This document shows, one piece after another, positions 1 to 11,736 of a stretch of 64,000 nucleotides of DNA. Each line of letters opens with the position of its first letter. The first letter of the stretch is position 1. The translations under genes were made by a program, and so were the position numbers. Location: assembly GCF_905163445.1 (NCBI RefSeq), contig NC_053205.1, forward strand, positions 868,001-932,000. Direction: 5' to 3'. Source of the stretch: Pararge aegeria. Lineage: Eukaryota > Arthropoda > Insecta > Lepidoptera > Nymphalidae. The notes under the pieces are model-generated. The model was not told the origin of the DNA. It made no database searches and worked only from the letters and a program-made list of their open reading frames with translations.

Positions 1-419
1 TATGGTATTTCGATGGTTTCCCACTCATCATCAAGTAGACCAGGTGCTGATTATTACTATTATAAAAGACTCTATAAGAGTACCTATAGATATAGTAAAA
101 GCAAATAATTAATGAGAGCGAAGTCACGAGCACAAATAATCATTCCGTTTAATGAAGCATTGCATCGAGTCATCAGTCAGCAAATATAGTATCCAGCATA
201 TATCGACATAATGTGGTCAAAGTAGGTTAAATAGTTCAAAACCAGTGAGATGTTTAATAATTCTAGAGTCCGTATTGTCATACAGGTGATCTAACTGGAC
301 CAATAGAAACCTAGTCATAATAATGTTTTATACAGTAAGAATAAACATATGCATACAGTTAAGACTACAATATAACCAATTAAATACTATATTACTTTTA
401 TTAATCATCATCATATCAA

Positions 420-660
420 ACCATTTATCGGGTCACTACAGGACTACCTACTACAATGAGAATCCAGTCTACAGTAGACCACCACTCTGGCCTAGTGCTG
501 ATTGGTGCACTCCAAACTCCTTTGAGAACAGTCATCATTTGGGTAACTCAGGCATGCAGGTTTCCTCCCGAAGCTTTCCTTCACGTTGAAACAAGTTATA
601 TTTTAATTGATTAAAACGCTAAAGGTGCGTGCATGCATTTTTAATTTATTTAATGCAAAA
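420..660 (+). repeat. Dispersed repeat H
   Basis: CTGGCCTAGTGCTGATTGGTG, CTCCTTTGAGAACA, GGCATGCAGGTTTCCTC, AAAGGTGCGTGCATGC. Other pieces: 3180-3305 with 3505-3625 (split), 37335-37445, 44680-44785, 58160-58330, 61580-61735. Class not assigned. Confidence 0.6.
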
Positions 661-883
661 AAAATATGATAATGGATGAATTGTTGTTTATTAATAGAAT
701 AAATAAAATAAATTTTAATAAATAAAATAAATTTTATAATCATTAAAATAAATTTTATAATCATTAAAATATTCTATTAATACAACAGTTACAATTATTG
801 AATATTTACCTACCACTGCCGTGTGAGTGAGAGACAGGGAAGACAGACCGTCTGGCTCGGGAACGCGTTACGTAACGAAGCGG

Positions 884-970
884 ATTATCTATTGGATATT
901 GGATAGAAGCAGACGTTACTTTGCGGAAATCCATAATATATTATGAAAAGTATATGTTATAATATATTAT
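884..970 (+). mobile_element. Penelope-like repeat fragment P1
   Basis: GGATAGAAGCAGACGTTACTTTGCGGAA followed by AATATATTATGAA, matching the outer edge of the family at 56445 and, reversed, at 6470-6520. Contains a local duplication of TATAATATATTATGAA. Confidence 0.55.
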
Positions 971-1443
971 GAAGCTGACTCCCATAAGAAGTTGTCATTT
1001 CAAAAAGCGTAAAAAGCTTCCTAAATGTCTAAGTCACCTCTAGAGGCAGTAACATATCATTGTCAAATACGTACGTAAAAATGTTGACATAAAAGTTTTT
1101 ACGTTCCAGATGATAATAAACCAGCGATAAGTCAAAAAGTAGGTATTGGATAAACCAAGGCCGAAGAGATACATGGAACTGTACTAGGGTTACACGTGAC
1201 TTTGTCCGCGTACCTTTACTTCCGTTTTCTCCAGGGGTGACCAACCTAATACAAAAAAAATTGGATGAATATTTCGATAATTGGTTTGTCCGTGTTTTAA
1301 TTTTTTTTTTTTTTTATTATACTACGACAATGAGTTGCTTTTATTATACTGCTGCTAAAAAAAGGAGGGTAATGTTTTCAGGATAGCTTGTCACTTTTAA
1401 TGGATGTCAGTTTTTTTATTTCACAATAACTTCTAATAGTCGG

Positions 1444-2075
1444 CTGATCGCTGATCGCGCAGTGGGCAGCGACTCTGCTTTCTGAGTCCCAGGCTATGGG
1501 TTCGATTCCCACAACAGAAAAATTTTAGCAGCTGCAGCATTATTGTTTTTCAGTGTCTGGGTGTTTATCTATATAATATTATAAGTATTTGAGTACTAAT
1601 ATGATGCTGTATCTTATATAGCGGATACTATTCGTTATAAGTAAATAATAACAGCTGAAACCAAAGTATATTTAATTCAAACCTCCAAAGTATGAATACA
1701 TTAAATACATACTTTCATCCCATTTCCCGGAGGAAACGTATTGTTTATCGGGATAAAAATTATCCTATATGTTGACCCGGAATATCAGCTACCACTATAC
1801 CAAATTTTATTGGAATTCGTTTAGTAGTTTTCCCGTGATGCCCGGACAGACAGACAAAAATTAATTAAAAATATGTTTTGGACTCAGTATCGATTATAAA
1901 GTATCCCCCGGTCAAAATTTTCAAAATATATTAAATGTACAGAAATCTTCCAGTAACAGTTTTATTATAAGTATAGATTATTCATAAAAATATTCATCAC
2001 CGATAACACAAGCTACGCTTACTTTGGGGCTAGATGGCGATGTGTGTATAGTCGTAGTATATTTATTTATAATTT
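1444..2075 (+). mobile_element. tRNA-derived SINE split by a nested insertion
   Basis: Head and proximal body at 1444-1588, distal body from about 1975 to 2075. Between them is a 374-base insert (1589-1962) flanked by TATTATAAGTAT at 1577-1588 and 1963-1974. Confidence 0.85.
1589..1962. mobile_element. Dispersed repeat nested in SINE
   Basis: Contains TTTCGGAGGAAACG-like and TTTAGTAGTTTTCCCGTGATGCCCGGACAGACAGAC segments typical of lepidopteran interspersed repeats; no ORF. The 12-bp duplication on both sides fits retrotransposon-type insertion; class not assigned. Confidence 0.6.
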
Positions 2076-2724
2076 TCAAAGTGTAGACTCAGTACAAGAT
2101 TTTCTCGCTTGCAATCGAGAACATCGGAGTAAAATAGATCATAAATTCATTATTTTAAAGCTCAAATTTCCCTACAATACTTTAGCTAGTGCTTTGGCCA
2201 GAACGTTTGTAAAACAAAATTCAGTAATACACGATTTGGGACACTAAAATTAGTAATTTTAGGACAATTTTACGTTGACGATACAGAGTTTGACATGCGA
2301 ATACGACTCTAGCAAGCAAGTAAAACTCGTACTAAGTCTACCGAGTTAATTTAAACTCGGTTAACAGATACAATAACGTAATGTATACGTAATGGTGTGG
2401 GCGTTATTTAGTTGCAAATTTCCACAGTGGCCAGCTAAATTTGTTGTCAACTGAAGTACAGAATAGTCCCGCTGCTTCATCGGTTCTCTAAGCTCCGCCC
2501 ATGCCACTTTAGCATCAGTATTCTCACGTGATGGCAAGTGACGACGCTAAGATGGATTTATAACAGGAATTAAAGCTGGTAAGGGAAATAATGAGAAACG
2601 CCGGTAAGTCGTAAAAATTATCGTATTACTCGCGCGCTGTGTGAGTGCGCGCCGCGCATACGTACGCACACACACACACACGGTCCGTGATCTACTGTGT
2701 AGGGTTGCTACTAGCTTCTATTTA

Positions 2725-3156
2725 TGGAGGGTAGAGGTAAGGAGAGTCATCTTATATGGGAGAAAAGTTGAAAAAGTGTCCAGTTGTTGCGCTAAATAAC
2801 AGTTCAAAAATCCTCCACAATGGCGCTGGTGGATGCACAGGGTATGGTATGAATGTAGCAATCGTAGATGAATTGAAGTATACCGAGTTAAAAAATTTAA
2901 TGTCATTATCGACTAAAGTAGTTAATTATTGAGAATTTCAACAACTTACGTTGTACAAAATATTGTGGTAAATATAACCTTACTTCCTTGTATCTCCATA
3001 CTTCCTTGTTTATTTTTCAAGCCTACTCTAACAATATTTATATTTGGCGCTTCTTTTAAGAGTTATCCTGATGCAAATGTGGCGCCATCCTAATTTAATA
3101 CATTTTGACGACACTTTTTCATATACACAGATGACTCTCCTTACCTCTACCCTCCA
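2725..3156. mobile_element. MITE with 27-bp perfect terminal inverted repeats and TA duplication
   Basis: The left end TGGAGGGTAGAGGTAAGGAG... at 2725-2751 is the exact reverse complement of 3130-3156, with TA at 2723-2724 and 3157-3158. Similarity continues imperfectly inward (GAAAAAGTGTC against GACACTTTTTC). 432 bases, no transposase. TA duplication suggests a Tc1/mariner-type source. Confidence 0.8.
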
Positions 3157-4605
3157 TACTTCTATTGTCACCATATAAACTCATTACCTTCCCACTACAT
3201 GGCACGGGTCTCCAACAATGTGAATGGTTTAGGCCGTAGTCCATCACGCTGACCCAGTGCGGTTTGTTGGACTCCACACGCCTTTGAGAACTTTATAGAG
3301 AACTCTTCTAATTGAAATTCAAATAATAAAACATAACAAGTTCCGTGCTACAATCTGCCATTCTATGGCATGCAAATTATAATAACACTTTAATTATAAT
3401 AAATGTATTTTTCAATTTTATACAAAATGTCAGAAAATTAAGGTATCAATACTGTGAAATTTAATCACAATGTCAACTAAAAATTAAATAATATAAATTA
3501 AGCCAAAATCTGAGGAATGCAGGTTTCCTCACGATTTGTTCTTTCATCGATGAAGCAAAGAATATGCAATTTTGAATTGCACGCCTCATAAGCGAAGCGT
3601 TGAGGTGGGTATTACTGTCAGTTTACGCACACCTTCTCCAACTTGAAATGTCACTTTTATTATTCTTTATTGCTTTAAAGTGAATATAAATAGACAAATG
3701 ATGAGAAAAAACACTATTTATAACACTCATGATATTTTCAAATCTCTTTTTATTATTTAAAGTAATTAAAAAATTGTTTAAAATAGTTCTGTCTTGGACG
3801 TCCGTGTGTCTGTATGTGCGGATCCCGTTACTTGTGGTCACGATAACGAGCGAAATACTTCACTTATCGAGTTGGTTTTTGTATAGGCTTTAGTATTTTA
3901 AGGAATATAAGCCTATTACTTTTCACGGTATAATTAGATGTAGTTAAATTATTATTTACAAATAATCTCAATTTTATTGTAATGAATGAGATTATGAGGC
4001 GTGCACTTTTGGATTTTCCAACTATTTGAATTTGAAGCAAGTGATATTTTGGTTATGCTTGTAATAGATTTTTATCAATTTAGGTAGGAAGGCCTTTGAT
4101 ATAATGATCTTATTTAAACGAATGGACTATTATTCTTCTGATTGAAGTAATAATTAAACCCAAATTAAATGAGATAAAAATAAAACAAGGAACACTCCGT
4201 TAAAGTATGATGGTAATATATTTCACATTAATCTCTTCGTTAATATTTTCTTTTTAAACTACTACCACTTCGGAAGGGGTCATATATCATAGAGAAGAAG
4301 TGGCGAAAGAAACTCCAGAGCAACCCTTCTTTTAAAATATCAGATTTACAGTATTTCATTATTATTATTTCTTATATATCTTTAATTTTATAACACATAT
4401 TTTATCGTATGAAAGTAATTAAATGATATAGTAATTTTGCAAAGTACTTAACTTTAGTATTTCGGCCAGCGTGGTGGCCTCAGTGAAGGACCAACTGTTT
4501 GCTGGCCAAAAACAGAGACTGCCCCTTTTTTGACAAGGCACATTAGTTTTATACTTTTCGACATCACGTGTTTTACTAATATCCATTTCCGGAAAGCTTT
4601 AATTT

Positions 4606-4850
4606 TAAAGTATAGTGACACAATTGTATAATGACAATTGTATGAACAAATATTAATACTTAAAGTATAATAACATCATTGTATGATGACTTTAACAACA
4701 ATGGTTTTATATTAATTTCACTTACTCTTAATATTATTTTTAAAATACAATTATAAAACTGTATAATGACAGTTGTGTATTAACAGCGGTATAGTGACAC
4801 CTTTATTAATTCTTCAAGTATAGTGACATCACTGAATGTTGACTAATAAA
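4606..4850. repeat. Irregular array of TATARTGACA motifs
   Basis: Exact TATARTGACA at 4611, 4627, 4762, 4790 and 4819; near matches at 4666 (TATAATAACA) and 4682 (TATGATGAC). Spacing is uneven. No mobile-element family recognised. Confidence 0.6.
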
Positions 4851-5029
4851 AATTGTCTTTATATTTAATGTGAGGATATTAATATTAACTTTGAAATATA
4901 CTTTTACAATAAATCATAATTAAATATGATAAATATCAAGTTGTTATTTTATGATATTCTAACACGTGCATGGATTTGGACTCTTCCACTATGAGCACTT
5001 CACCATTTTGCTGTGATACAATAGTCAAA

Positions 5030-5145
5030 TATTTGTTTATTCAAATAGGCACATAGATGGCACTTTTGATGTGTACATTACACAAGTGAGTTGATGGCGC
5101 TAACTAAATTTGTCAACTTAAAATTAAAGCTACGAGGGTTCAATA
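5030..5145 (-). mobile_element. LINE A 3' fragment
   Basis: TTTATTCAAATAGGCACATAGATGGCAC to GCTACGAGGGTT. Other short pieces: 7580-7662 (+), 12013-12085 (-), 27555-27632 (-), 44300-44375 (+). Confidence 0.7.
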
Positions 5146-5565
5146 TTCCTTTAGAGGTCTATTATATTTCCTTTTATAATAAACAAATATATATAAAATA
5201 ATAAACCAATATATACTCTACATACAAAAATACTCATAATTTATATTATTATCTCATCGCGATCAAACTAATTTTGTTTTTGACGATCTTCCATATTATT
5301 TAATACTAAAGCGCGCAACCCTCCGCCCGTGAAGTCGGCGAAACAAATTAGCATCAATAATGGCACAGCCCTGACCACACGCACACAGGCGCACGGATAT
5401 ATGAAACCGAATGCTTGTCAAACTAAATGGATACGGTCCGTAGGGATGGGCTAGTGATAGAAATATTAGTGTATCGATATTGTACTTTTATAAAGAAATT
5501 TAGTTTACGCTGCGGTTGGTGTATTATGAAAATTAAGGTTCATTAATTTAAATAATTTATAATTT

Positions 5566-5728
5566 ATATACTACGACAACGCACACATCGCCATCTAGCC
5601 CCAAAGTAAGCTTAGCTTGTGATATGGGTACTGAGATGACTGATGAATATTTTTATGAATAATATACATAAATACTTATAATATACATACTGACACTGAA
5701 AAAAATTCATCCTCATCACACAAACGGA
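5566..5728 (-). mobile_element. SINE, head missing
   Basis: Tail and body down to CACACAAACG; the tRNA-like part is absent. Confidence 0.8.
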
Positions 5729-5809
5729 ATGGAATGGAAAACGAATTGGAATCGGACAGCAGCGCTGCCCACTACGTCGGCCGTTAAACGTTTATATAGG
5801 TACGTATCC

Positions 5810-5910
5810 GCCGCTATGCTACGCGTCGCTAATCTTGCGAAATATGTCACGAGCATGTCGAGGTCATCGGTAACGCGAACACAGGTTTTCCCTACAAAAT
5901 CCTTCAAAGC
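5810..5910 (+). repeat. Dispersed repeat K
   Basis: CTACGCGTCGCTAATCTTGC, GTCACGAGCATGTCGAGGTC, ACGCGAACACAGGTTTTCCC; second copy at 34988-35095. Confidence 0.65.
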
Positions 5911-6112
5911 AATTAAAATAAGTTCTTACAAAAAAAAAATAAAGAGTTATCGATGTAAAGCCACCCCTCGCTGTTAGTGGGAGAGGTATGTTCTGTTATT
6001 ATTAGCTGGGGTTAGGGCCGGTGCACACGGACGTGATAAATGTTATTATTGCACCAACTGTGCCCCGCAGCTTTGCACGCACGAAATAATTTAGAGCTGT
6101 CTGTAGATCTTT

Positions 6113-6525
6113 CCCAATAAAAGGGCAATCTGAAAGTTTAGAACTCATTATGAAAATTAAGCCTAATTTTGCTATAGTCTGCGAAAGCAGGAGAATCTGT
6201 ATGGTGTAATTTATAATTTCTTCAATCCTTATACTCCACACCAAACAGATCTTCGGCAATGTACCCTCTGCGCACGTTTCGCTCCGAACCGGAGCATCCT
6301 CAGGAGATGTTGATTTTACAATGAATAATTGTTAAGACTCTCATGAAGAGAGAAGAAGATCGGTTTGGTGTGGAGTATAAGAATTGAAAAAATCATAAAT
6401 TACACCATACAGATTCTCCTGCTTTTCGCGGAGTATAGCAAATTAAACTTAATTTTCATAACATACTCTTATATCATGGATTTCCGCAAAGTAACGCCTG
6501 CTTCTATCCAATAGTTCTGAATTAA
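6113..6525. mobile_element. Penelope-like repeat P2, two arms in inverted orientation
   Basis: The left arm (about 6150-6250) and right arm (about 6357-6460) are reverse complements with scattered mismatches. The loop between them holds the hammerhead block on the minus strand, with CTGAGGA core and stem II intact but position 16.1 changed to C. The right end carries the AGTAACGCCTGCTTCTATCC boundary also seen at 890, 29400 and 56450. Confidence 0.6.
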
Positions 6526-6539
6526 TTTATTATAAGTAG

Positions 6540-6665
6540 GAGTACTTTATATATGTATTTGGAAACGTCAAGTCTGTCTGTTTATTTTGACTCTACTAAC
6601 GATTTGGGAGACAGCTTCTCCTGGAAAAAAGCCGACCAGAAACGCAATTGCTATTGTCCATATAT
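6540..6665 (-). mobile_element. LINE B 3' fragment, diverged
   Basis: GGAAACGTCAAGTCTGTCTGTTT and AAAAAGCCGACCAGAAACGC. Confidence 0.55.
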
Positions 6666-6839
6666 AACTAATGTTTTGTTTTATAAAAATTGTATAAATT
6701 TTAACATTCAATCAATATAGTTTATATTATACATAAAATGGATGACTAAAGAATTTTCGTGTTTAATCAACATGACTAAATATCAATAATATTTTGAGAT
6801 TTGTCCGTCTCAAAATATCATAGCATATCACCAATTAAA

Positions 6840-7015
6840 AATGATTCAAAATATTTTTATTTCTATTTGAGAGCTTTCGCTGCGTACGCTGCGTGTCGAT
6901 CAAAACAAGTATGACATAGTTTTTCCCCTTTAAAAATTAAAACAAAAAGTCTGTGGCAGCATATGTCAATCTTTAAAGTTGACTTAAACACGGGTAAAGG
7001 CGTGATGGACCGCTA
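6840..7015 (+). mobile_element. Helitron-like family 4, 3' half
   Basis: GAGAGCTTTCGCTGCGTACG to GGCAGCATATGTCAATCTTTAAAG, ending CGCTAGTTA. Confidence 0.6.
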
Positions 7016-7091
7016 GTTAATTATAAATATGTTACATCATTACACACAAAGTTAGCGTAGTGTTAAGACTAACTGACCAATTTTTTTTATT

Positions 7092-7192
7092 AAATAATAA
7101 TATACACAAATACTTATAATATACAGATCATGGTTATCACACGAACATTTTCCAGTTGTGAGAATCGAACCCACAGACTCGGCCGGTGAATT
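7092..7192 (-). mobile_element. SINE fragment (mid body and B box)
   Basis: AATACTTATAATATACAGA through TGTGAGAATCGAACCCACAG, then unrelated sequence. Confidence 0.75.
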
Positions 7193-7704
7193 TTATATCA
7201 ATACTAGCGGACCCCAGCGCCATCTCTCGGGCTGATTTGTGAATCTAAACCATCCAGGGTGCCACCCAAACGCATACCAAAAAATTCATTTAAATCGGTC
7301 CAGCCGTTTAGGAGAGTTCAGTGACATACACACGCACACAAGAAATATATATATAAGATATAAAAATGTATACAAACAAGTTAAATAAAATCTTTATAAA
7401 GTACACGCCCTTATTCTAGTTTAAATTCGAGTCACGCGTGTGTCCGAGCCCTAACGTATTCAAGGTTTATTTGCACAGAGTAGCTGCTGCTGACAGGTAA
7501 TTCGTTTTCTTAATTATTATTACATACAAAATAAAATGCATACAAAGTTTTTTATTGAAATTGAATTACCAGATTTTAGTTTGTTGTGGGCTTCTTCTTA
7601 GTGCAGAGCGCATTTGGAACCCACGTACCTTAAAAACCTTTGGGTTTAAGTTGGCCTGACAATTGTTATGGATGTGAGTTTTTTTATTCCACAATAACTT
7701 TTAG

Positions 7705-7955
7705 TAGCCGACCGATTGGCGCAGTGAGCAGCAACTCTGCTTTCCGAGTCCTAGACCGTGTGTTCGATTCCCACAACTGGAAAATAAATATGAATCTTTT
7801 TCAATGTGTGCTTATCTGTATATTATAAGTATTTACGTATAATATTTTCATAAAAATATTCATCAGCTATCTTAGCACCTATCAGAAGCTTACGCTTACT
7901 TTGTGGCTAGGTGGCGATGTGTGTATTGTCGTAGTATATTTATTTTATTGTTTAT
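7705..7955 (+). mobile_element. tRNA-derived SINE, near full length
   Basis: Complete but diverged. The 45 bases upstream (7660-7705) match those upstream of the 1444 copy, so the two share more than the SINE itself. Confidence 0.85.
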
Positions 7956-8002
7956 ATTTATATATGTATCGAAACGTCAAGTCTATCGAGTAGTCAAGAA
8001 TT

Positions 8003-8215
8003 ACTAGCGCCGTGCTTATTACTGCCGCTAAGCAGCAATGCTGTGTTCCGGTCTGAAGGGCGCGGTTTCCGGTGTAGTTACAGGCACATGAGGTTCAACA
8101 TCTACACCTCAAATTGATGGACGTGCTCCTTGCATGCCTTGTTAAGTGTTGCTGTGTTCACAGGCGATGGTTTTCCACTTACCATCAGGTGTGCAATCTC
8201 TCAGTGCTTGATCTG
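8003..8215 (+). repeat. Dispersed repeat I
   Basis: GCTTATTACTGCCGCTAAGCAG, TGTGTTCCGGTCTGAAGGGCG, CACTTACCATCAGGTG. Other copies: 17775-18010 (-) and 46085-46280 (+). Confidence 0.65.
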
Positions 8216-8217
8216 TC

Positions 8218-8295
8218 AATCCCTACTAATATTATAAATGTCAATGTAAGTTTGTTTGTTACGCTTTCACGCAAAAACTTCTTAACTTGTGTTTA
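8218..8295 (+). mobile_element. Helitron family 2, 5' end only
   Basis: TCCCTACTAATATTATAAATGTCAATG to ACGCAAAAACTTCTTAAC. Confidence 0.75.
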
Positions 8296-9159
8296 GCACT
8301 TAAACAGTTTGTTCATTGGTTTTTAATTGTGCTTTCGATAGTTCAAGTAGTATTTAAATGAAAAATCAATGTGCAGTACAATAATGAATATTTAATATGT
8401 ACTTATATGTTTATGTAGAGAAAAAACAAAAGACAGCGACAAAGTATTTCATGTCTAAATCCTTTTATTCCGTCGTTTCGTCTTTAAATAACAGTATCAA
8501 ATAAAAAGCTTTAAAGAGAAGAAAAGGATTGTGTGGTTTTAAGAAACCACGGTAAAAGTGAAACTTTTCCACATTATAGACATTTAACTAAAAACGTTCA
8601 TTAAGGGTATTAAAACAGCTTCATCAATCTTAATTTTATACTTTGAAAATGGGAATGATAATGTGTTAAACGACTAAGACACCGGGAAGTATCTTTGCAT
8701 CGTTCGAGTCCCTGTATTTATATCAAAATACCCACCAACTCAATGTCATGAACATTGGTTGCTAATCAAAGTTTAATAGTTTACCCACTTTATAAACTAA
8801 TGGGAAATAATAAAAGTAGATTAGGTATCCAGCTAATATTTTTAATGAACTCTGTATCTTATAGTACGACATACGCATATCAAAAAACTGAAAACAATAT
8901 TTTATAATCGATGACTCATTTTGATCGGTTTTTCAATTATTCTCAATCATTCTATTATCAGTTCCATCTTCGTTTTAAAATATGTTACCAATATCTCACG
9001 GAGCACTGGCAAAATCAGTGATAGTATATACACTACACGATTAGCTGATGCAAACTATAGGCGTCGGCATATTGGCCTCGGCCGATCTGACGAGCGCCTG
9101 CAGGGCTCGTGGCACGGGCAGGCGATAAAAATTATATCCCCCGATTATATCCTCTAACA

Positions 9160-9301
9160 CGGTGGCGTGCACTGGGTTTCTTGCCAGGGTATGCATACAG
9201 CAGGAAAATTGCATAAAACCGTAAAAATCCTCCTCCTATACGTGATATATAAATTTTAGGGTAAGCAGTACTTTTGTGCATGTATGAAGTGCACGCCACT
9301 G
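9160..9301. mobile_element. hAT-type MITE, copy 1
   Basis: Ends CGGTGGCGTGCACT and AGTGCACGCCACTG; 142 bases. Flanking 8-mers CTCTAACA and CCTTGACA match 5 of 8. Same family, inverted, as 28526-28669. Confidence 0.7.
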
Positions 9302-9324
9302 CCTTGACAAGCGATATAACCGTT

Positions 9325-9520
9325 TCCACCTGCTAAAGCACGGGAATATGGAATAGGAGAAGTTTACCCCCGTTTATTATTACACATATATTATTTGGAT
9401 ATTATTTCCACTTGTGCGCCAGTGCTCTGTACATCTTTTCCCGGGGATATAATTGTCTCCTGCCCATGGAAACCGTGCTGTCACTTTATCCCTAATCCGC
9501 GGCCGACCATCACGCGACAT
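9325..9520 (+). repeat. Dispersed repeat M (SINE-free copy)
   Basis: AGCACGGGAATATGG, CCCGTTTATTATTACACATA, TTGTGCGCCAGTGCTCTG, CCCGGGGATATAATTGTCTCC. The copy at 59165-59600 has the same order with a SINE inserted. Confidence 0.65.
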
Positions 9521-10279
9521 GCAACACACAGCCGAAAAAGTTTTGAACGATGTAATAAAAGTTTCACATTAATATAAAACCAAGTATTTTTTATTATATT
9601 GTCAATTCTAGGCCTCTGTGCGGTGCTGCTCTGCGCGGTACACACTCGCTGTGAAGAGCGAGCCAATTTGCCGACTGAAATCGTTGCTAGGGTTCCGCAA
9701 TCTTTACTTATTATTACTATTGAATTATTGTACTACATCTGTGATGTTTTATTAGAATACAATAGAATATATTTATTTGCAGAATATACGTTTTTAAGCT
9801 GTGGCATATTTTAAAAAAAGTGTGTGTGTGTGTAACCTTTACGCGCGATTAAAGTAAAACTTTAATTATTTATTGATGAAAGAGTAAAATGCTCCTGGGA
9901 CTCTAATTTCATTTAATAATCACTATTTCATTTGATATTCTATTTAAAATTCAATAATATCACTTTCACATTTTATAAATATTTTCATCTCAGAAAATTG
10001 AAGGTTAGATCAGCTCATGTCTATATAACCTTGTCATTGAATATTATAGAATATCGCAATCGTCAGAAAATGTATTATTAATTTTTTTATTACTAAAGTA
10101 ATAAATAAACAACTATATTTAGATATTTTCAAAAAACTGCAATTAAATTTTTTTGTTTTGAACTGTTGAATTTTTATTCACTTTGTTTTTATTCACAATT
10201 GATCCGTTTGAGAATATTGGAAATAAAAAATCCTAATTACGATATTTGCCACTAGCTGGCGTATGAGTCAAGAAGCGTG

Positions 10280-10440
10280 GAGTTTATGACATATACTTAC
10301 GACCAATCCAAATTATTATTTTTAAATAGCGGAAACTACACAGACGTCTGACGTAAGCGTTAATTCTGTCAGAAAAAAATCTGAGTATTCTCTAGTCGTG
10401 CCTAAAGAAGTTTTACTTCAAAAAAATAGTTTACTGTGTA
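10280..10440 (+). repeat. Dispersed repeat J
   Basis: AGCGGAAACTACACAGACGT, CTGACGTAAGCGTTA, CCTAAAGAAGTTTTACTTC; matched in reverse at 59690-59812. Confidence 0.6.
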
Positions 10441-10487
10441 TTGCGATACCTTGAGTGCATTATAAATAAATAAAAATCATCACAATA

Positions 10488-10692
10488 TAGCCTCAAAATA
10501 AGCGTTAGCTTGTGTTATGGGTACTGAGATAACTGATGAATAATATACATAAATACTTAATACATACATATAAACACCCAGACACTGAAAATCATTCATG
10601 TTCATCACACAAACATTTTGCCAGTGGTGGGAATCGAACCCACGGCCTGATGGCGATGTGTGTATTGCCGTAGTATATTTATTTATTTATTT
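10488..10692. mobile_element. Chimera of two SINE copies in opposite orientation
   Basis: 10488-10642 is a minus-strand body up to the B box; it switches at ACGGCCT|GATGGCG to a plus-strand SINE 3' end with ATTT tail (10647-10692), which then abuts a LINE tail. Confidence 0.8.
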
Positions 10693-10940
10693 GAAATATT
10701 CAAAAAAAAACATTCAAAATTCATTTATTTCAAGTAGGACTAATTTATAAGCACTTTTGAAACGTCAAGTCTGTCTGTTTGTAGTGCCTCTACCACCGGT
10801 TCGGAAGGCAGATTCTACCGAGAAGAAGCCGGCAAGAAATTCATCAGTTGCTCTTTTCCAACATCATTTTTAAGTTTAACAATCTTTAAAAATTTTCTGT
10901 TTTGTGAGAGATGAGAGCGGAGTGGCCTGCTTCCAAGCAT
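10693..10940 (-). mobile_element. LINE B 3' end
   Basis: TTCAAGTAGGACTAATTTATAAGC to GGCCTGCTTCCAAGC; the tail meets the SINE tail at 10692. Confidence 0.78.
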
Positions 10941-10944
10941 AGAG

Positions 10945-11117
10945 ATATATAATTGGAATCTCGGAATCGGCTCAAACGATTTCCATGAAATTTAGTATAC
11001 AGGGGGTTTTGGGGGCGATACATCGATCTAGCTAGGATTCATTTAGAAAATGTAATTTCATTCGTGTTTTCCGGTAATAACCGATGTGGTGCAGACGAAG
11101 TCGCACGGGTCAGCTAG
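10945..11117 (+). mobile_element. Helitron family 1, 5' truncated
   Basis: ATAATTGGAATCTCGGAATCGG to GCAGACGAAGTCGCACGGGTCAGCTAGT. Confidence 0.8.
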
Positions 11118-11187
11118 TGTGTTTTAATATATTGTTTTAACTTGGGTAAAGGTAAATCTAATTATTAATATTATGTAGATAAAGGAG

Positions 11188-11736
11188 AAAGAGGTGAACC
11201 GGCGATACCAACTCGGATGGGCAGCGTTCGGAAAACTTCGTGACATCTTCTCGTCCAAAATCCTTCAGTGCCTGAAGACTAAAGTATTCGAACAGTGCGT
11301 GTTGCCAGTGTTGACTTACGGATCAGAGACATGGTCGCTAACTATGGGCCTCATAAGAAGGCTCAGAGTCACTCAGCGGGCGATGGAGAGAGATATGCTA
11401 CGAGTAACTCTACGTGATCAAATCAGAAATTAGGAGATCCGTAGAAGAACTAGAGTTACCGACATAGCTCAGCGAGTCGCGAAGCTGAAGTGGCAAAGGG
11501 CGGGGCACATAGCTCGGAGAACCGATGGACGTTGGGGTCTTAAGGTGCTGGAATGGCGACCCCGCACCGGTGAACGCAGCGTAGGTCGGCCCCCAACGAG
11601 GTGGACAGACGACATCAGGCGAGTCGCTGAGAGCCGCTGGAGGCAAGCGGCCCAGGACCGTGTATTTTGCAACTCCCCACAAAAGACCTATGTCCAGCTG
11701 TGGACGTCGATTGGTTGACATGATGATGATGATGAA
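11188..11736 (+). mobile_element. 5'-truncated RTE LINE copy with 9-bp TSD
   Basis: Same family as the 29-32 kb element, retaining only the region after the RT palm and the C-terminal tail (NRRYQLGWAAFGKLRD... to WTSIG). A stop follows QIRN near 11430, so the frame is dead. It ends in (TGA)n. Exact 9-bp duplications ATAAAGGAG lie at 11179-11187 and 11737-11745. Its shared substitutions with the copy at 14083-14438 mark a different subfamily from the large element. Confidence 0.9.

Noticed and set aside
9160..9301. Independent single-copy gene regulatory palindrome (GTGCACGCCACTG)
   Set aside because: The second copy at 28526-28669 with the same ends shows it is a hAT-type MITE.
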